Source: Prevotella sp. UBA3837 | GTDB taxonomy: Bacteria; Bacteroidota; Bacteroidia; Bacteroidales; Bacteroidaceae | Length of the DNA: 8,006 bases | Assembly (NCBI GenBank): GCA_002392835.1 | Contig: DGHX01000004.1 | Coordinates: 33,189 to 41,194 of the forward strand | Direction: 5' to 3' | Shown here: positions 1 through 7,282 of the stretch, one piece after another | Numbering within the stretch: the stretch's first letter is position 1 | How the letters are laid out: every line of letters starts with the position of its first letter | The notes under the pieces: generated by a model | Told to the model about the DNA's origin: nothing | What the model saw: the letters and a program-made list of their open reading frames with translations, nothing else | Databases searched by the model: none | Position numbers and translations under genes: made by a program

Positions 1-2799
1 TGGGGCTGGCACGGACGCTTCGACGGCTATTACGACGTGAGCATCCTCAACCCCCGCGTCTACCATTTCTCCAAGGGACAAGAGATGATCCTGGGCATAG
101 CGCCCCCTGCCAAGGCCAAGGGCATGACGCACGACATCAGCGTCAGCGAGCCGGGCACGCTGGGCTCGCTGCTGCAGGCTGTGGAACAGCAGCTGGGAAC
201 CAGTGTCAGCATAGAGGCTGTGGCCGTGCGCGGCCCGCTCAGCAGCGACGACATCAGTCAGCTGCGTAGCCGCACGTCGCTCACCGCCATCGACCTCAGC
301 GGTGCCCGTCTGCCCTCCGACAGCCTGCCCGCCCGCGCCTTCTATGGCTGCAGTCGCCTGCGCACGCTGCTGCTGCCCGACGCCATGCGCCACTATGGCG
401 ACGCCGCCCTGGCCGGATGCAGCAACCTGAACACCCTGCAGCTGCCTGCCGGCGGCGAGGGGGCCAGCTATCGTGCTGAGGGTGGGGTGGTGTACACCGC
501 CGACCGCCGCGAGGTCATCGCCGTGCTGCCCACGGCCGAGGACTCCGTCACCATCGCCGACGGCGTGACCGCCATCCATGCCTCGGCCTTCGAGGGCTGC
601 AAGTACGTGCGCGTCGTCACCCTGCCTGCCTCGGTGACCACGCTCGCCGACCGGGCCTTCGCCTGTGTGCCCATCATGCGCGAGTTGCATGTGGCCTCCG
701 CCACGCCGGCAGCCGTGGGGACTGACACCTTCCTCGATGTTGACCCAGGATTCGTGAAGCTCTTCCTGCCCGCCGGAAGCCGACAGGCCTACGAGCAGGC
801 TGAAGGCTGGAGCACCCTCTTCCGCAGCGACAACGTGACCGAGGTGGGAACTGTCATCCGCGCTCGCGACATCACCCGCTCCTACGGCGAGGACGTCGAC
901 GAATACTATTATGAAATCATCGGCCAGCGCGTGAAGGGCCTGCCCCGCCTGAGCTGTGCCGCCACCAAGACCTCGCCGGCCGGCCAGTACCCCATCGTGG
1001 TAGAGCGCGGCTCGGTGGAGGGCGACGACGTCACCTTCGTCAACGGCACGCTCACCGTGGTGGGCGGTCCCGCAGGACTGAACGACGTTGCCGACGGCGA
1101 TGCCGCTGAGACTTTCCACCTGGGCTACTGCAACGGCGAGGTGGCCGACAAGTCGCAGCGTGGAGCCATGGGCAACGGCCACACCTCGGCCGCCATCTTC
1201 CTGCCTGCCTCCATGCTGTCGGCACTGGGCGGCAGCAGCATCACTGCCGTCCGTGTGGGACTGGCCACGCGCCTGAACATCGACGAACTGTCGGTGTGGG
1301 TGCGCACGTCGCTCGACGGCCAGAACCTGGCCGAGGGCACGGTGAACCGCCGCCAGACCCGTGTGCAGCAGGGATGGAACGAGGTGGCACTGGCCACGGC
1401 ATACACCATACCGCAGCAGTGCGAGGGACTCTATGTAGGCTATACCTATCATCATACGTCGGTGGCCAACGCCGTGTCGCTCGTGGGCACCACGCCGCAG
1501 CACACCGCCTTCTTCCGTCAGAACGATGAGGCCGAGTGGCAGGACGTCAGCGCCGAGGGCGCCGTCAGCCTTGAGGCCGTGGTCAGCGGCACGCAGCTCA
1601 CGCAGTACGACCTGGTGCTGAGCGATGTCACCCTCTCGCCCGACCTCTCCGCCGGCTTCACCGACTATCAGCTGCAGGCCACGGTGACCAACATGGGCAC
1701 ACGCGACGTCAGCGGTTTCGACGTCACCGTGCAGGCTGAGGGGGCTGAGGCTGTCACCACCTACGTGGCGCAGGCCGTGGCCAGCGGACGCCAGCAGCGT
1801 GTCAGCTTCACCTTCGCTTCGACTGCAGCCATTGCCGGTGCTGCCACCGCCACTGTCAGCCGTCTTGACAACGGCACCGACCAGCAGCCGCAGAACAACA
1901 GCGCCCAGGCCACCGTGGCCTTGCAGCGCCATGTGCTGCTCGAGGAGTTCACCACCGAGAGCTGTCCCAACTGTCCCGGTGGCGCAGAGTTGATGCACGA
2001 GGCCCTGCAGAGCAACAGCCTCTTCGCCGACCGCGTGCATGTGGTGTGCCACCACTCGGCGTTCAACACCGACTGGCTGACGCAGCCCTGCGACGTGGAC
2101 TACACCTGGATGTTCAACGAGGACGGACAGACCTACGCCCCTGCATGGATGATAGACCGCCAGCCCTTCTTCACGTCGAACATTGCCAGTGGCAACACGC
2201 AGGCCATCTACTTCACCACCGACGCCCGCCAGTTCTCACAGCTGCTCGACGGTGCCCTGCAGCAGCAGGCCCATGTGGCCGTGGGCGTCAGCGCCGTGGT
2301 GCGTGATGGCAAGGCCGTCGTCACCGTGCGCGGACTGCGCGACGACCAGCTCGCCGCCTCGACGCGCCTCACCGTCTACCTGACGGAGGATGACATCGCG
2401 GCCCGCAGCCAGCAGAGCCACGAGGGCGTGGTCAGCGGCTACCGTCACCAGCATGTCATACGGGCCTACAACAGCTCCTGGGGCGACGTCATAGAGTGGG
2501 ACGGCGACACCTTCACCCGCAGCTTTGAGTTCCCCATGGCTGCCGACTGGAAGGTGGCCGACCTGCGCGCTGTGGCCGTCGTGTCCAACTACGATGCTGC
2601 CGACAACCTGCGGTGCGCCGTTGAGAACAGCGCCGCCGCCACCGTCGGCACTGTTAATGGTGTGGGCACCCTCTGGCACCAGACCACCACCGGACGGCCC
2701 GCCGCCTACACCCTCGGCGGACAGCGGGTGGGCGAGCGGCACCGCGGACTCGTCATTGAGCGCCGGGCCGACGGCACCACCGTGAAGCGCTGGCGCTAA
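1..2799 (+). CDS. Secreted C10-family cysteine peptidase with BspA-LRR, MBG and Omp28-like domains (5' truncated by window)
   Basis: The frame is open from base 1, so the GTG at 37 is not a real start and the gene begins upstream. Residue numbers count from base 1. Residues 1-35 are the end of a C10 (SpeB/interpain) catalytic domain: the WGW-x5-DGYYD stretch matches the HVNWGWNG...GYFDF segment of the next gene's peptidase. The catalytic Cys and His are outside the window. Next come BspA/LRR_5-like repeats (about 85-275, with AFYGC, ALAGC and AFEGC units), an MBG-like domain (about 284-355, with RSYGED and SPAGQYPI), a beta-sandwich region (about 370-530), a CARDB-like domain (about 536-640), and an Omp28-type thioredoxin-like domain from 643 with ESCPNCPGG (cysteines 655 and 658). 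A short tail (YTLGGQR...RGLVIERRADGT) ends the protein. It is probably exported and acts in extracellular proteolysis and binding. Domain names are my recognition; the peptidase call depends on the short N-terminal remnant. Confidence 0.85.
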   Translation, partial: WGWHGRFDGYYDVSILNPRVYHFSKGQEMILGIAPPAKAKGMTHDISVSEPGTLGSLLQAVEQQLGTSVSIEAVAVRGPLSSDDISQLRSRTSLTAIDLSGARLPSDSLPARAFYGCSRLRTLLLPDAMRHYGDAALAGCSNLNTLQLPAGGEGASYRAEGGVVYTADRREVIAVLPTAEDSVTIADGVTAIHASAFEGCKYVRVVTLPASVTTLADRAFACVPIMRELHVASATPAAVGTDTFLDVDPGFVKLFLPAGSRQAYEQAEGWSTLFRSDNVTEVGTVIRARDITRSYGEDVDEYYYEIIGQRVKGLPRLSCAATKTSPAGQYPIVVERGSVEGDDVTFVNGTLTVVGGPAGLNDVADGDAAETFHLGYCNGEVADKSQRGAMGNGHTSAAIFLPASMLSALGGSSITAVRVGLATRLNIDELSVWVRTSLDGQNLAEGTVNRRQTRVQQGWNEVALATAYTIPQQCEGLYVGYTYHHTSVANAVSLVGTTPQHTAFFRQNDEAEWQDVSAEGAVSLEAVVSGTQLTQYDLVLSDVTLSPDLSAGFTDYQLQATVTNMGTRDVSGFDVTVQAEGAEAVTTYVAQAVASGRQQRVSFTFASTAAIAGAATATVSRLDNGTDQQPQNNSAQATVALQRHVLLEEFTTESCPNCPGGAELMHEALQSNSLFADRVHVVCHHSAFNTDWLTQPCDVDYTWMFNEDGQTYAPAWMIDRQPFFTSNIASGNTQAIYFTTDARQFSQLLDGALQQQAHVAVGVSAVVRDGKAVVTVRGLRDDQLAASTRLTVYLTEDDIAARSQQSHEGVVSGYRHQHVIRAYNSSWGDVIEWDGDTFTRSFEFPMAADWKVADLRAVAVVSNYDAADNLRCAVENSAAATVGTVNGVGTLWHQTTTGRPAAYTLGGQRVGERHRGLVIERRADGTTVKRWR

Positions 2800-2813
2800 G
2801 AGCATTTTGACAG

Positions 2814-2849
2814 AACCACAGATTACTGAGTTTACACCGATTTATAGCT
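2814..2849 (+). repeat. Degenerate single copy of the 44-bp intergenic repeat
   Basis: The sequence keeps the 9-nt periodicity of the array at 4565-4696: CACAGATTA, then CTGAGTTTA, then CACCGATTT, preceded by AAC. It occupies nearly the whole 50-bp gap between the two peptidase genes and ends just before the start codon of the second. Confidence 0.65.
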
Positions 2850-4565
2850 ATGATGAAACACCGATTAACTTTGGTCGCCTTGGCTTGTGCGGCCACCGTC
2901 GGGCTGTGGGCCCAGCCACGCAGCGAGCGCGAGATGCAGTCCATCGCCGCTGCCCACCTGTTTGGCACCGCTGCCCGCAGCACCGCCGCTGCGCCGCCGT
3001 CGTTGCAGCGCCTCTCGGCCACGAGCATGGTGGCGGTCTATGCCGCCTCCTCGCGTGGGGCCGTCTTTGTCAGCCGCGATGCCATCTTCGCCCCCGTGCT
3101 GGGGTGGACCGACCGTCCGCTGCTGTCCGACACGCTGCCCCCGGCCGTGCAGTGGTGGCTGCAGACCATCACCGCCACCATGCAGCAGAAGCAGGCCGAC
3201 AATGTGTTCACTACCATGCAGGCTGCGCAGCAGGCCACCGACGTGGCACCGCTCGTCAGCAGCCGCTGGGCGCAGGATGCTCCCTACAACGACAAGTGCC
3301 CCGTGGCCGACAGCTGGGCGGGCACGCGCTCGCAGACCGGATGTGTGGCAACGGCCATGGCGCAGGTGATGCGCTACCACCGCCATCCCGCCCAGGGCAG
3401 CGGCATGGGCTACTACACCCTGAACGGCAGTACGGCCCGGCAGAAGAAACGCATACAGGGCGTCTATGACTGGGCGCACATGCTCGACACCTACTCCTCG
3501 TCGGCTAAGAAAGACGAGACCACCGATGCCGTGGCCACGCTGATGTACGACTGCGGACTGGCCTCGGGCATGGCCTATGCCCGCCAAGGCAGCGGGGCCA
3601 CGTCGCCCAATGCCGCACGCGGCATGGTGCACAACCTCGACTACGACTCGCTGGCCCTGCAGTGCCATTTCCGTGCCTTTGCCAACGACGCGCAGTGGCT
3701 GGCCGACATCTACGCCGAGCTGGCCGACGGCCGCCCAGTGCTCTACATGTCGACCGATGCCAACTACGGTGCCCATGCTTTCGTCGTCGATGGCTGCCGT
3801 GCCGCCGACGGCTACCTGCATGTGAACTGGGGTTGGAACGGCGATGCCAACGGCTACTTCGACTTCTACAACCTCACTCCCATCACCGCCTATCAGCAGG
3901 CTTACGGCATGACGGGCTACGACTTCAGCCGCGACGTGCTGTCGCAGACGGCCATCACCGGCATCTTGCCTCCCGACGGCCAGAAGCGGCCCTACCAGAG
4001 CTACTGGTGCATGGACGGCGAGGAGACCATCAGCGTTGAGGGTGACAGCATCGTGCTGCAGCTGCCCACGCTGCTCAACTACCACTACCTCGACTTCAGC
4101 GGCCTGGTGGGCCTCTGCATCGAGGATGTGAAGACCGGCCACGCACCCATACAGCCCTTCTACTACACGGCCTGGGGCGAGGAACCCGTGCCTTCGCTCA
4201 GCGGGTGGCAGCCCATGACGGTGCCCTACTACCGCAGCGTCACCGACCAGCTGGCCGACGGCGAGTACGACCTCTACCTGATGAGCTGGCACACCACTGC
4301 CATCGGCAAGAGCAACCCGCAGTACATACGCTTCCCGGCGCGCAACGACGGCAGTGAGAACTTTAACGTGTGGCGCATGACCAAGCGCGACGGACACCTC
4401 AGCATCAGCAAGCGCCAGCTGCCCGTAGAGGATGCCATACACTCACCCTCCACCCGTCACCTGTCACCCTCCAACCCCCACCACGTCTATGACCTGCAGG
4501 GCCGCACGGCCATGCCCAGCCACGGACTCTACATCAGGGACGGCAGGAAGTACGTCATTCACTGA
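2850..4565 (+). CDS. Secreted C10-family cysteine peptidase (streptopain/interpain-like)
   Basis: This is a complete 571-residue precursor. A signal peptide (about 1-21, MMKHRLTLVALACAATVGLW, cleavage near AQ/P) is followed by a Spi-type inhibitory propeptide (about 25-115), recognisable from 'VAVYAASSRGAVFVSRD' and 'APVLGWTD'. The catalytic domain (about 130-373) carries the nucleophile Cys165 in QTGCVATAMAQVMRYH and the general base His309 in GAHAFVVDGC, followed by HVNWGWNG, the conserved Trp segment of C10 peptidases. Residues 375-525 look like an all-beta C-terminal domain of unknown role. After a low-complexity linker (531-545) comes a tail, YDLQGR...GLYIRDGRK, of the type common on exported Prevotella proteins. 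The first of two adjacent ATG codons is used; no Shine-Dalgarno is visible, as is usual in Bacteroidota. It should be made as a zymogen and cleave proteins outside the cell. It lies 50 bp after another C10 peptidase gene, so tandem duplication or shared regulation is plausible. Confidence 0.93.
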   Translation: MMKHRLTLVALACAATVGLWAQPRSEREMQSIAAAHLFGTAARSTAAAPPSLQRLSATSMVAVYAASSRGAVFVSRDAIFAPVLGWTDRPLLSDTLPPAVQWWLQTITATMQQKQADNVFTTMQAAQQATDVAPLVSSRWAQDAPYNDKCPVADSWAGTRSQTGCVATAMAQVMRYHRHPAQGSGMGYYTLNGSTARQKKRIQGVYDWAHMLDTYSSSAKKDETTDAVATLMYDCGLASGMAYARQGSGATSPNAARGMVHNLDYDSLALQCHFRAFANDAQWLADIYAELADGRPVLYMSTDANYGAHAFVVDGCRAADGYLHVNWGWNGDANGYFDFYNLTPITAYQQAYGMTGYDFSRDVLSQTAITGILPPDGQKRPYQSYWCMDGEETISVEGDSIVLQLPTLLNYHYLDFSGLVGLCIEDVKTGHAPIQPFYYTAWGEEPVPSLSGWQPMTVPYYRSVTDQLADGEYDLYLMSWHTTAIGKSNPQYIRFPARNDGSENFNVWRMTKRDGHLSISKRQLPVEDAIHSPSTRHLSPSNPHHVYDLQGRTAMPSHGLYIRDGRKYVIH

Positions 4566-4696
4566 ACCACAGATTACGCAGATTTCACGGATTGTGAATC
4601 ATGAATTGAACCACAGATTACACAGATTTCACGGATAGTGAATCGTAAATAAAACCACAGATTACACAGATTTCACGGATTACAAAGATATCAATG
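4565..4696 (+). repeat. Three tandem 44-bp repeats filling the gap between the second peptidase and the next gene
   Basis: Copies begin at 4565, 4609 and 4653, an exact 44-bp period. Each has a nearly invariant 28-bp core built from 9-nt units (CACAGATTA, CACAGATTT, CACGGAT plus one or two bases) and a variable 16-bp remainder. Copies 1 and 2 match at 38 of 44 positions, including most of the remainder; copies 2 and 3 share the core exactly but differ after it. The array begins at the last base of the upstream stop codon and ends on the ATG of the downstream gene. Similar 'CCACAGATTACACAGAT' strings are, from memory, recurrent intergenic repeats in several bacterial phyla. Confidence 0.9.
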
Positions 4697-6196
4697 AAAC
4701 GAATAATGACCTTTATGGTGGCAGCCCTGGTGAGCCTGGCTGCCACCGCCCAGACCGCCGGTGGAACTGAGCCCGATGGCCAGATGCTGCCGAACATGGA
4801 GTACTGCTCGAAGGGCATGGTGCCCGACTACACCACACAGCAGATTACACGCTTCGACCAGACCGGCGCCATCGCCCATGTCGTCAGGCAGGGCAACAAG
4901 TTCTACGTGCAAGACCCCATCAGCCACTATCGCGTGGGCGTATGGATGGAGGGCGAGCTCAGTGCCGACGGCACGCAGGTGGTGTTCCACCTGCCGCAGG
5001 TGTTCACCACCGAGAAGAACGTCACCTACTACCTGAACCGCATGGTGCAGTCGGGCCAGAGCCTGCGCTTCGACGCCACGCAAAACGACCTGGTGTTCAG
5101 CTATGCCGACGGCGTGCTGACGCAGACCGACGGCGGCTACCTCTCCATCACCAATGCCGCCGGGCGCACCACCAGCTATGTGGAGTACGACATCAGCATC
5201 CGTCCTGTCGGCCAGAGTGTCATCCTGCCGCCGGCTGATGCCGAGCACCGTACCTACATGGTGTCATACGAGAGCGACGGCGCACCGCTGACCAAGACCA
5301 TCGACGTGGCTTTCAGCGGCAGCGAAGTCTACATCGCCAATCCCACCGGGGCCAAGGACAGCTGGATTCACGGCACCATCGACGGCGACCGCATACTCTG
5401 TCCCAACGGACAGTTCCTCGGCGCCGACGAGTCGCTCGGCTTCTATGTGTACATGAAGGCCGCCGAGGGCAGTATCGAGATCATTAATATCCCCGGCTTT
5501 GGCGACTTCCCCGTGAACAACATCAAACTGACCGACGACGAGGCCATTGTCTTCAACTACAACGCTGCCGACGGCACCTTCGCCACCGACCAGCTGTTCC
5601 TGGTCAACGCCTCGGCCGAGAAGCTGGCCGACAAGCACTATGACTTTGGCAAAGCTGCCTTCACTCCTTACCAGGAGGTGGCCGCCACGCCTGCCGACCC
5701 CGAGGTGGTCAGCTGCTCGGGCATCATCGATGAGTATGGCTTCGGCCTCTTCGCCATCAACATGCCTGCCACCGACACCCAGGGCAACTACATCAACCAG
5801 GAGAATATGTACTACAATGTCTACATGGACGATAAGATATTGCAGTCGCCCGCCGGTGAGACTGACATTCCCTACAACTATACCGACGGTTACTACATCC
5901 GCGTGTCGGGCATGAGCCATACCTACCTCTATACCACCCCCATCACCCAACGCATCGGCGTGCAGGTGTTCTATCGTGTGGGCGACGTGGTGAACAGCTC
6001 GCAGCTGGTGTGGTACGACGTGAATAGTGCCGACGGCGTGTCGCCCGCCTTGGCCCAGCAGCCTGCCGGGCGTGTGGAGTACTTCGATGTCAGCGGCCGT
6101 CGCCTTGATGCTGCCACCGCCCGTGGCCTCGTCGTGCGCCGCACCACGCTTGCCGACGGCACACGCCGTGTGGAGAAAGTCTGCCTGAAACCATGA
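4694..6196 (+). CDS. Secreted beta-rich protein of unknown function with an internal duplication
   Basis: This 500-residue protein has a clear signal peptide (about 1-20, MKRIMTFMVAALVSLAATAQ) and no lipobox Cys. I do not recognise a named family, but it resembles secreted Prevotella proteins with repeated 'WI.GT..G......GQ.LG' and 'Y...DG...TD...LVNA' motifs. Two copies of this module are visible: about 62-155 (KFYVQDP, GVWMEGEL, FSYADG, TDGGYLSITNA) and about 203-306 (EVYIANP, SWIHGTID, FNYNAADG, TDQLFLVNAS). A third beta-rich region (about 335-442) follows. The tail (YFDVSGRR...ARGLVVRRTTLADGT...EKVCLK) matches the terminal tails of the two upstream peptidases. The gene follows the second peptidase with only a repeat array between them, so co-expression with the peptidases is likely. 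Binding or a structural surface role is the most that can be inferred; no catalytic motif is apparent. It is too large for, and unlike, the small C10 inhibitors. Confidence 0.88.
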   Translation: MKRIMTFMVAALVSLAATAQTAGGTEPDGQMLPNMEYCSKGMVPDYTTQQITRFDQTGAIAHVVRQGNKFYVQDPISHYRVGVWMEGELSADGTQVVFHLPQVFTTEKNVTYYLNRMVQSGQSLRFDATQNDLVFSYADGVLTQTDGGYLSITNAAGRTTSYVEYDISIRPVGQSVILPPADAEHRTYMVSYESDGAPLTKTIDVAFSGSEVYIANPTGAKDSWIHGTIDGDRILCPNGQFLGADESLGFYVYMKAAEGSIEIINIPGFGDFPVNNIKLTDDEAIVFNYNAADGTFATDQLFLVNASAEKLADKHYDFGKAAFTPYQEVAATPADPEVVSCSGIIDEYGFGLFAINMPATDTQGNYINQENMYYNVYMDDKILQSPAGETDIPYNYTDGYYIRVSGMSHTYLYTTPITQRIGVQVFYRVGDVVNSSQLVWYDVNSADGVSPALAQQPAGRVEYFDVSGRRLDAATARGLVVRRTTLADGTRRVEKVCLKP

Positions 6197-6219
6197 CGCT
6201 CTCTGTCTGTGCCTTTTTC

Positions 6220-6903
6220 TCAGTCGTGCTCACCCGCTGCCGTTATCTCGGTCACGGTGAGCACGTTGCCGCTGACGCTGAAGCGGACATCGTGCCCGGC
6301 GAAGGGCATGCCGTAGGTGCGGCTGCTGTCGTCGTGGTAGCGGGGGCGAGGGTCTAAGGCCAACAGGCGGCGCAGGGCGGCCCACTGACCGGGGGTGAAG
6401 GGTGCGGCCAGCTCGGCGGGCATGACCACCTGCAGCTCCCTCCACTGGCTGTCGTCGACGAAACCGCTGCGGGCATCGGGGTGGCTGTCGGCAAAGGTCA
6501 CGTAGGGCTTGACGTCGTAGATGGGGGTGCCGTCCATCAGGTCGGCCCCTCTGACGTGGATGACGGGTCCCAGACGGGGGTGCTGCTCTATGCACTCTAT
6601 GCGCACGCAGCTCAGCCCCAGACGGTTGGGACGGAAGGGCGAGCGCGTGGCGAAGACCCCCATGCGCTGGTTGCCGCCTAAGCGTGGCGGGCGCACCGTG
6701 AGCGAGCCGTCGCCGTTGGCCGAGAACTCCCAGATGAGCCATGCGAAGTCGAAGCGCTCCAGGCCACGCACGGCCTCGGCGTGGCGGTAGGGTGGGGTGA
6801 ACACTATCTGTCCGGTCAGCTCCTCTACAAGGCCGCTCTGCCGGGGAATGCCGAACTTGCTGTCCAACGGCGAGCGAAAGTGTGCTATGGGGTCTATCTG
6901 CAT
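6220..6903 (-). CDS. trmO: TrmO: tRNA (N6-threonylcarbamoyladenosine(37)-N6)-methyltransferase
   Basis: This 227-residue protein of the TsaA/YaeB (UPF0066) family is close in length to E. coli TrmO (about 235). The family uses S-adenosylmethionine to methylate t6A37 in certain threonine tRNAs, tuning decoding in the cytoplasm. Family signatures are present throughout: IAHFRSPL (6-13), FGIPRQ (17-22), GVFATRSPFRPNRLGLS (82-98), GADLMDGTPIYDVKPY (119-134), LDPRPRY (183-189) and RTYG (195-198). The start is the ATG at 6901-6903, which gives MQIDPIAHFRSP as the family N-terminus. The open frame continues to 7116, but that extension is AT-rich, low-complexity and lies over the promoter. The gene converges on the secreted-protein gene with 23 bases between the stop codons. 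It looks intact and is a chromosomal housekeeping gene, which argues that the surrounding DNA is not a recent mobile island. Confidence 0.95.
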   Translation of the reverse strand: MQIDPIAHFRSPLDSKFGIPRQSGLVEELTGQIVFTPPYRHAEAVRGLERFDFAWLIWEFSANGDGSLTVRPPRLGGNQRMGVFATRSPFRPNRLGLSCVRIECIEQHPRLGPVIHVRGADLMDGTPIYDVKPYVTFADSHPDARSGFVDDSQWRELQVVMPAELAAPFTPGQWAALRRLLALDPRPRYHDDSSRTYGMPFAGHDVRFSVSGNVLTVTEITAAGEHD

Positions 6904-7131
6904 GGGGGTGTGTAGTAAGTTTGGTGCAAAAGTAATCAAAAAAGCGGAGAACGGCACAAAACGTTCCCGTTTTTTCGTTTTTTTATTACTGCGGCAGTTT
7001 ACATAACTCAAAAAATCACCCCCACTAATAAAAAAAAAGAAATAATTATTCGTTTTTTGTTGTTCGTTTGCGCCCGTTAAAAATAAAGAAAAGAAAGTAA
7101 GCGACTTTTGAATCATTATCTACTAAAATAA
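6904..7131. other. AT-rich divergent intergenic spacer
   Basis: This 228-bp spacer separates the divergent trmO and small-protein genes. It is much richer in A and T than the flanking genes and has several homopolymer runs (T6-T7 near 6971-6988, A9 near 7030-7038, T6 near 7053-7058). Apart from the trmO promoter I see no clear element. For the rightward gene, GACTTTTG at 7103-7110 is one base from the -7 consensus and lies 21 nt before the ATG at 7132, but no TTTG lies at the expected -33 distance. Confidence 0.6.
6927..6960 (-). promoter_or_regulatory. Probable Bacteroidetes-type promoter of trmO
   Basis: Read on the minus strand, TACTTTTG (6927-6934) is a perfect match to the TAnnTTTG -7 consensus of the Bacteroidetes primary sigma factor. 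A TTTG at 6957-6960 can serve as the -33 element; the 22-nt spacer is slightly longer than the usual 19-21. Transcription would begin near 6920, giving a leader of under 20 nt before the trmO ATG. It is the only TAnnTTTG match on this strand in the spacer. Confidence 0.6.
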
Positions 7132-7269
7132 ATGAAACAGACTTCAGAAAGACGCAGGTATGAACGGCCCGTGATGAGTATCGTCATCCTGCAGCATCAG
7201 GCACCACTGATGCAGACAAATGCAACGCGCAGCAGCTACGGCACTGCAGAAGAACAAGATTGGGAATAA
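7132..7269 (+). CDS. Small protein (45 aa) of the Bacteroidales 'RPxMxxVxLQ' type
   Basis: ATG at 7132 to TAA at 7267-7269 encodes 45 residues. The sequence contains YERPVMSIVILQHQ and ends in YGTAEEQDWE. I recall many short Prevotella and Bacteroides proteins with this plan: a start like MK-Q/K, then 'Y.RP.M.VV.LQ...LL', a variable Ser/Gly-rich middle, and an acidic end with Trp. They are often encoded beside surface-protein or lipoprotein genes, and their function is not known to me. Here the gene lies 13 nt upstream of a lipoprotein start, consistent with a shared transcript. It has no signal peptide or membrane segment. The resemblance is pattern recognition from memory, not a search result, so the call is moderate; the alternative is a chance open frame in a leader. 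Confidence 0.55.
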   Translation: MKQTSERRRYERPVMSIVILQHQAPLMQTNATRSSYGTAEEQDWE

Positions 7270-7282
7270 GGTTAACAACAGC

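Noticed and set aside
2236..2805. 189-codon minus-strand frame, and a similar 228-codon frame at 5264-5950
   Set aside because: Both are antisense to well-supported secreted-protein genes and have low-complexity composition.
2865..4442. 525-codon open frame on the minus strand
   Set aside because: It is the antisense shadow of the C10 peptidase gene, produced by high-GC third-position codon bias; its translation is Val/Gly/His/Ala-rich with no recognisable domain.
4565..4696. Short CRISPR-like array (28-bp repeats with 16-bp spacers)
   Set aside because: The spacers are only 16 bp, two of them are near-identical, the core is itself a 9-nt tandem repeat, and no cas genes are present.
4694..6196. 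C10 peptidase inhibitor (Spi/staphostatin-like) downstream of the peptidases
   Set aside because: At 500 residues it is far larger than known inhibitors, and no propeptide-like or inhibitor motif is visible.
6916..6923. TAAGTTTG on the plus strand as a rightward -7 box
   Set aside because: No TTTG lies about 20 bp upstream and the nearest rightward gene is more than 200 bp away; probably chance.
6904..7116. N-terminal extension of TrmO to a start at 7116
   Set aside because: The family begins at MQIDPIAHF; the extension is Phe/Lys-rich, lies in AT-rich DNA and overlaps the promoter.
7220..7282. Earlier in-frame start for the lipoprotein
   Set aside because: It overlaps the small-protein gene in another frame and would bury the signal peptide behind 21 polar residues.
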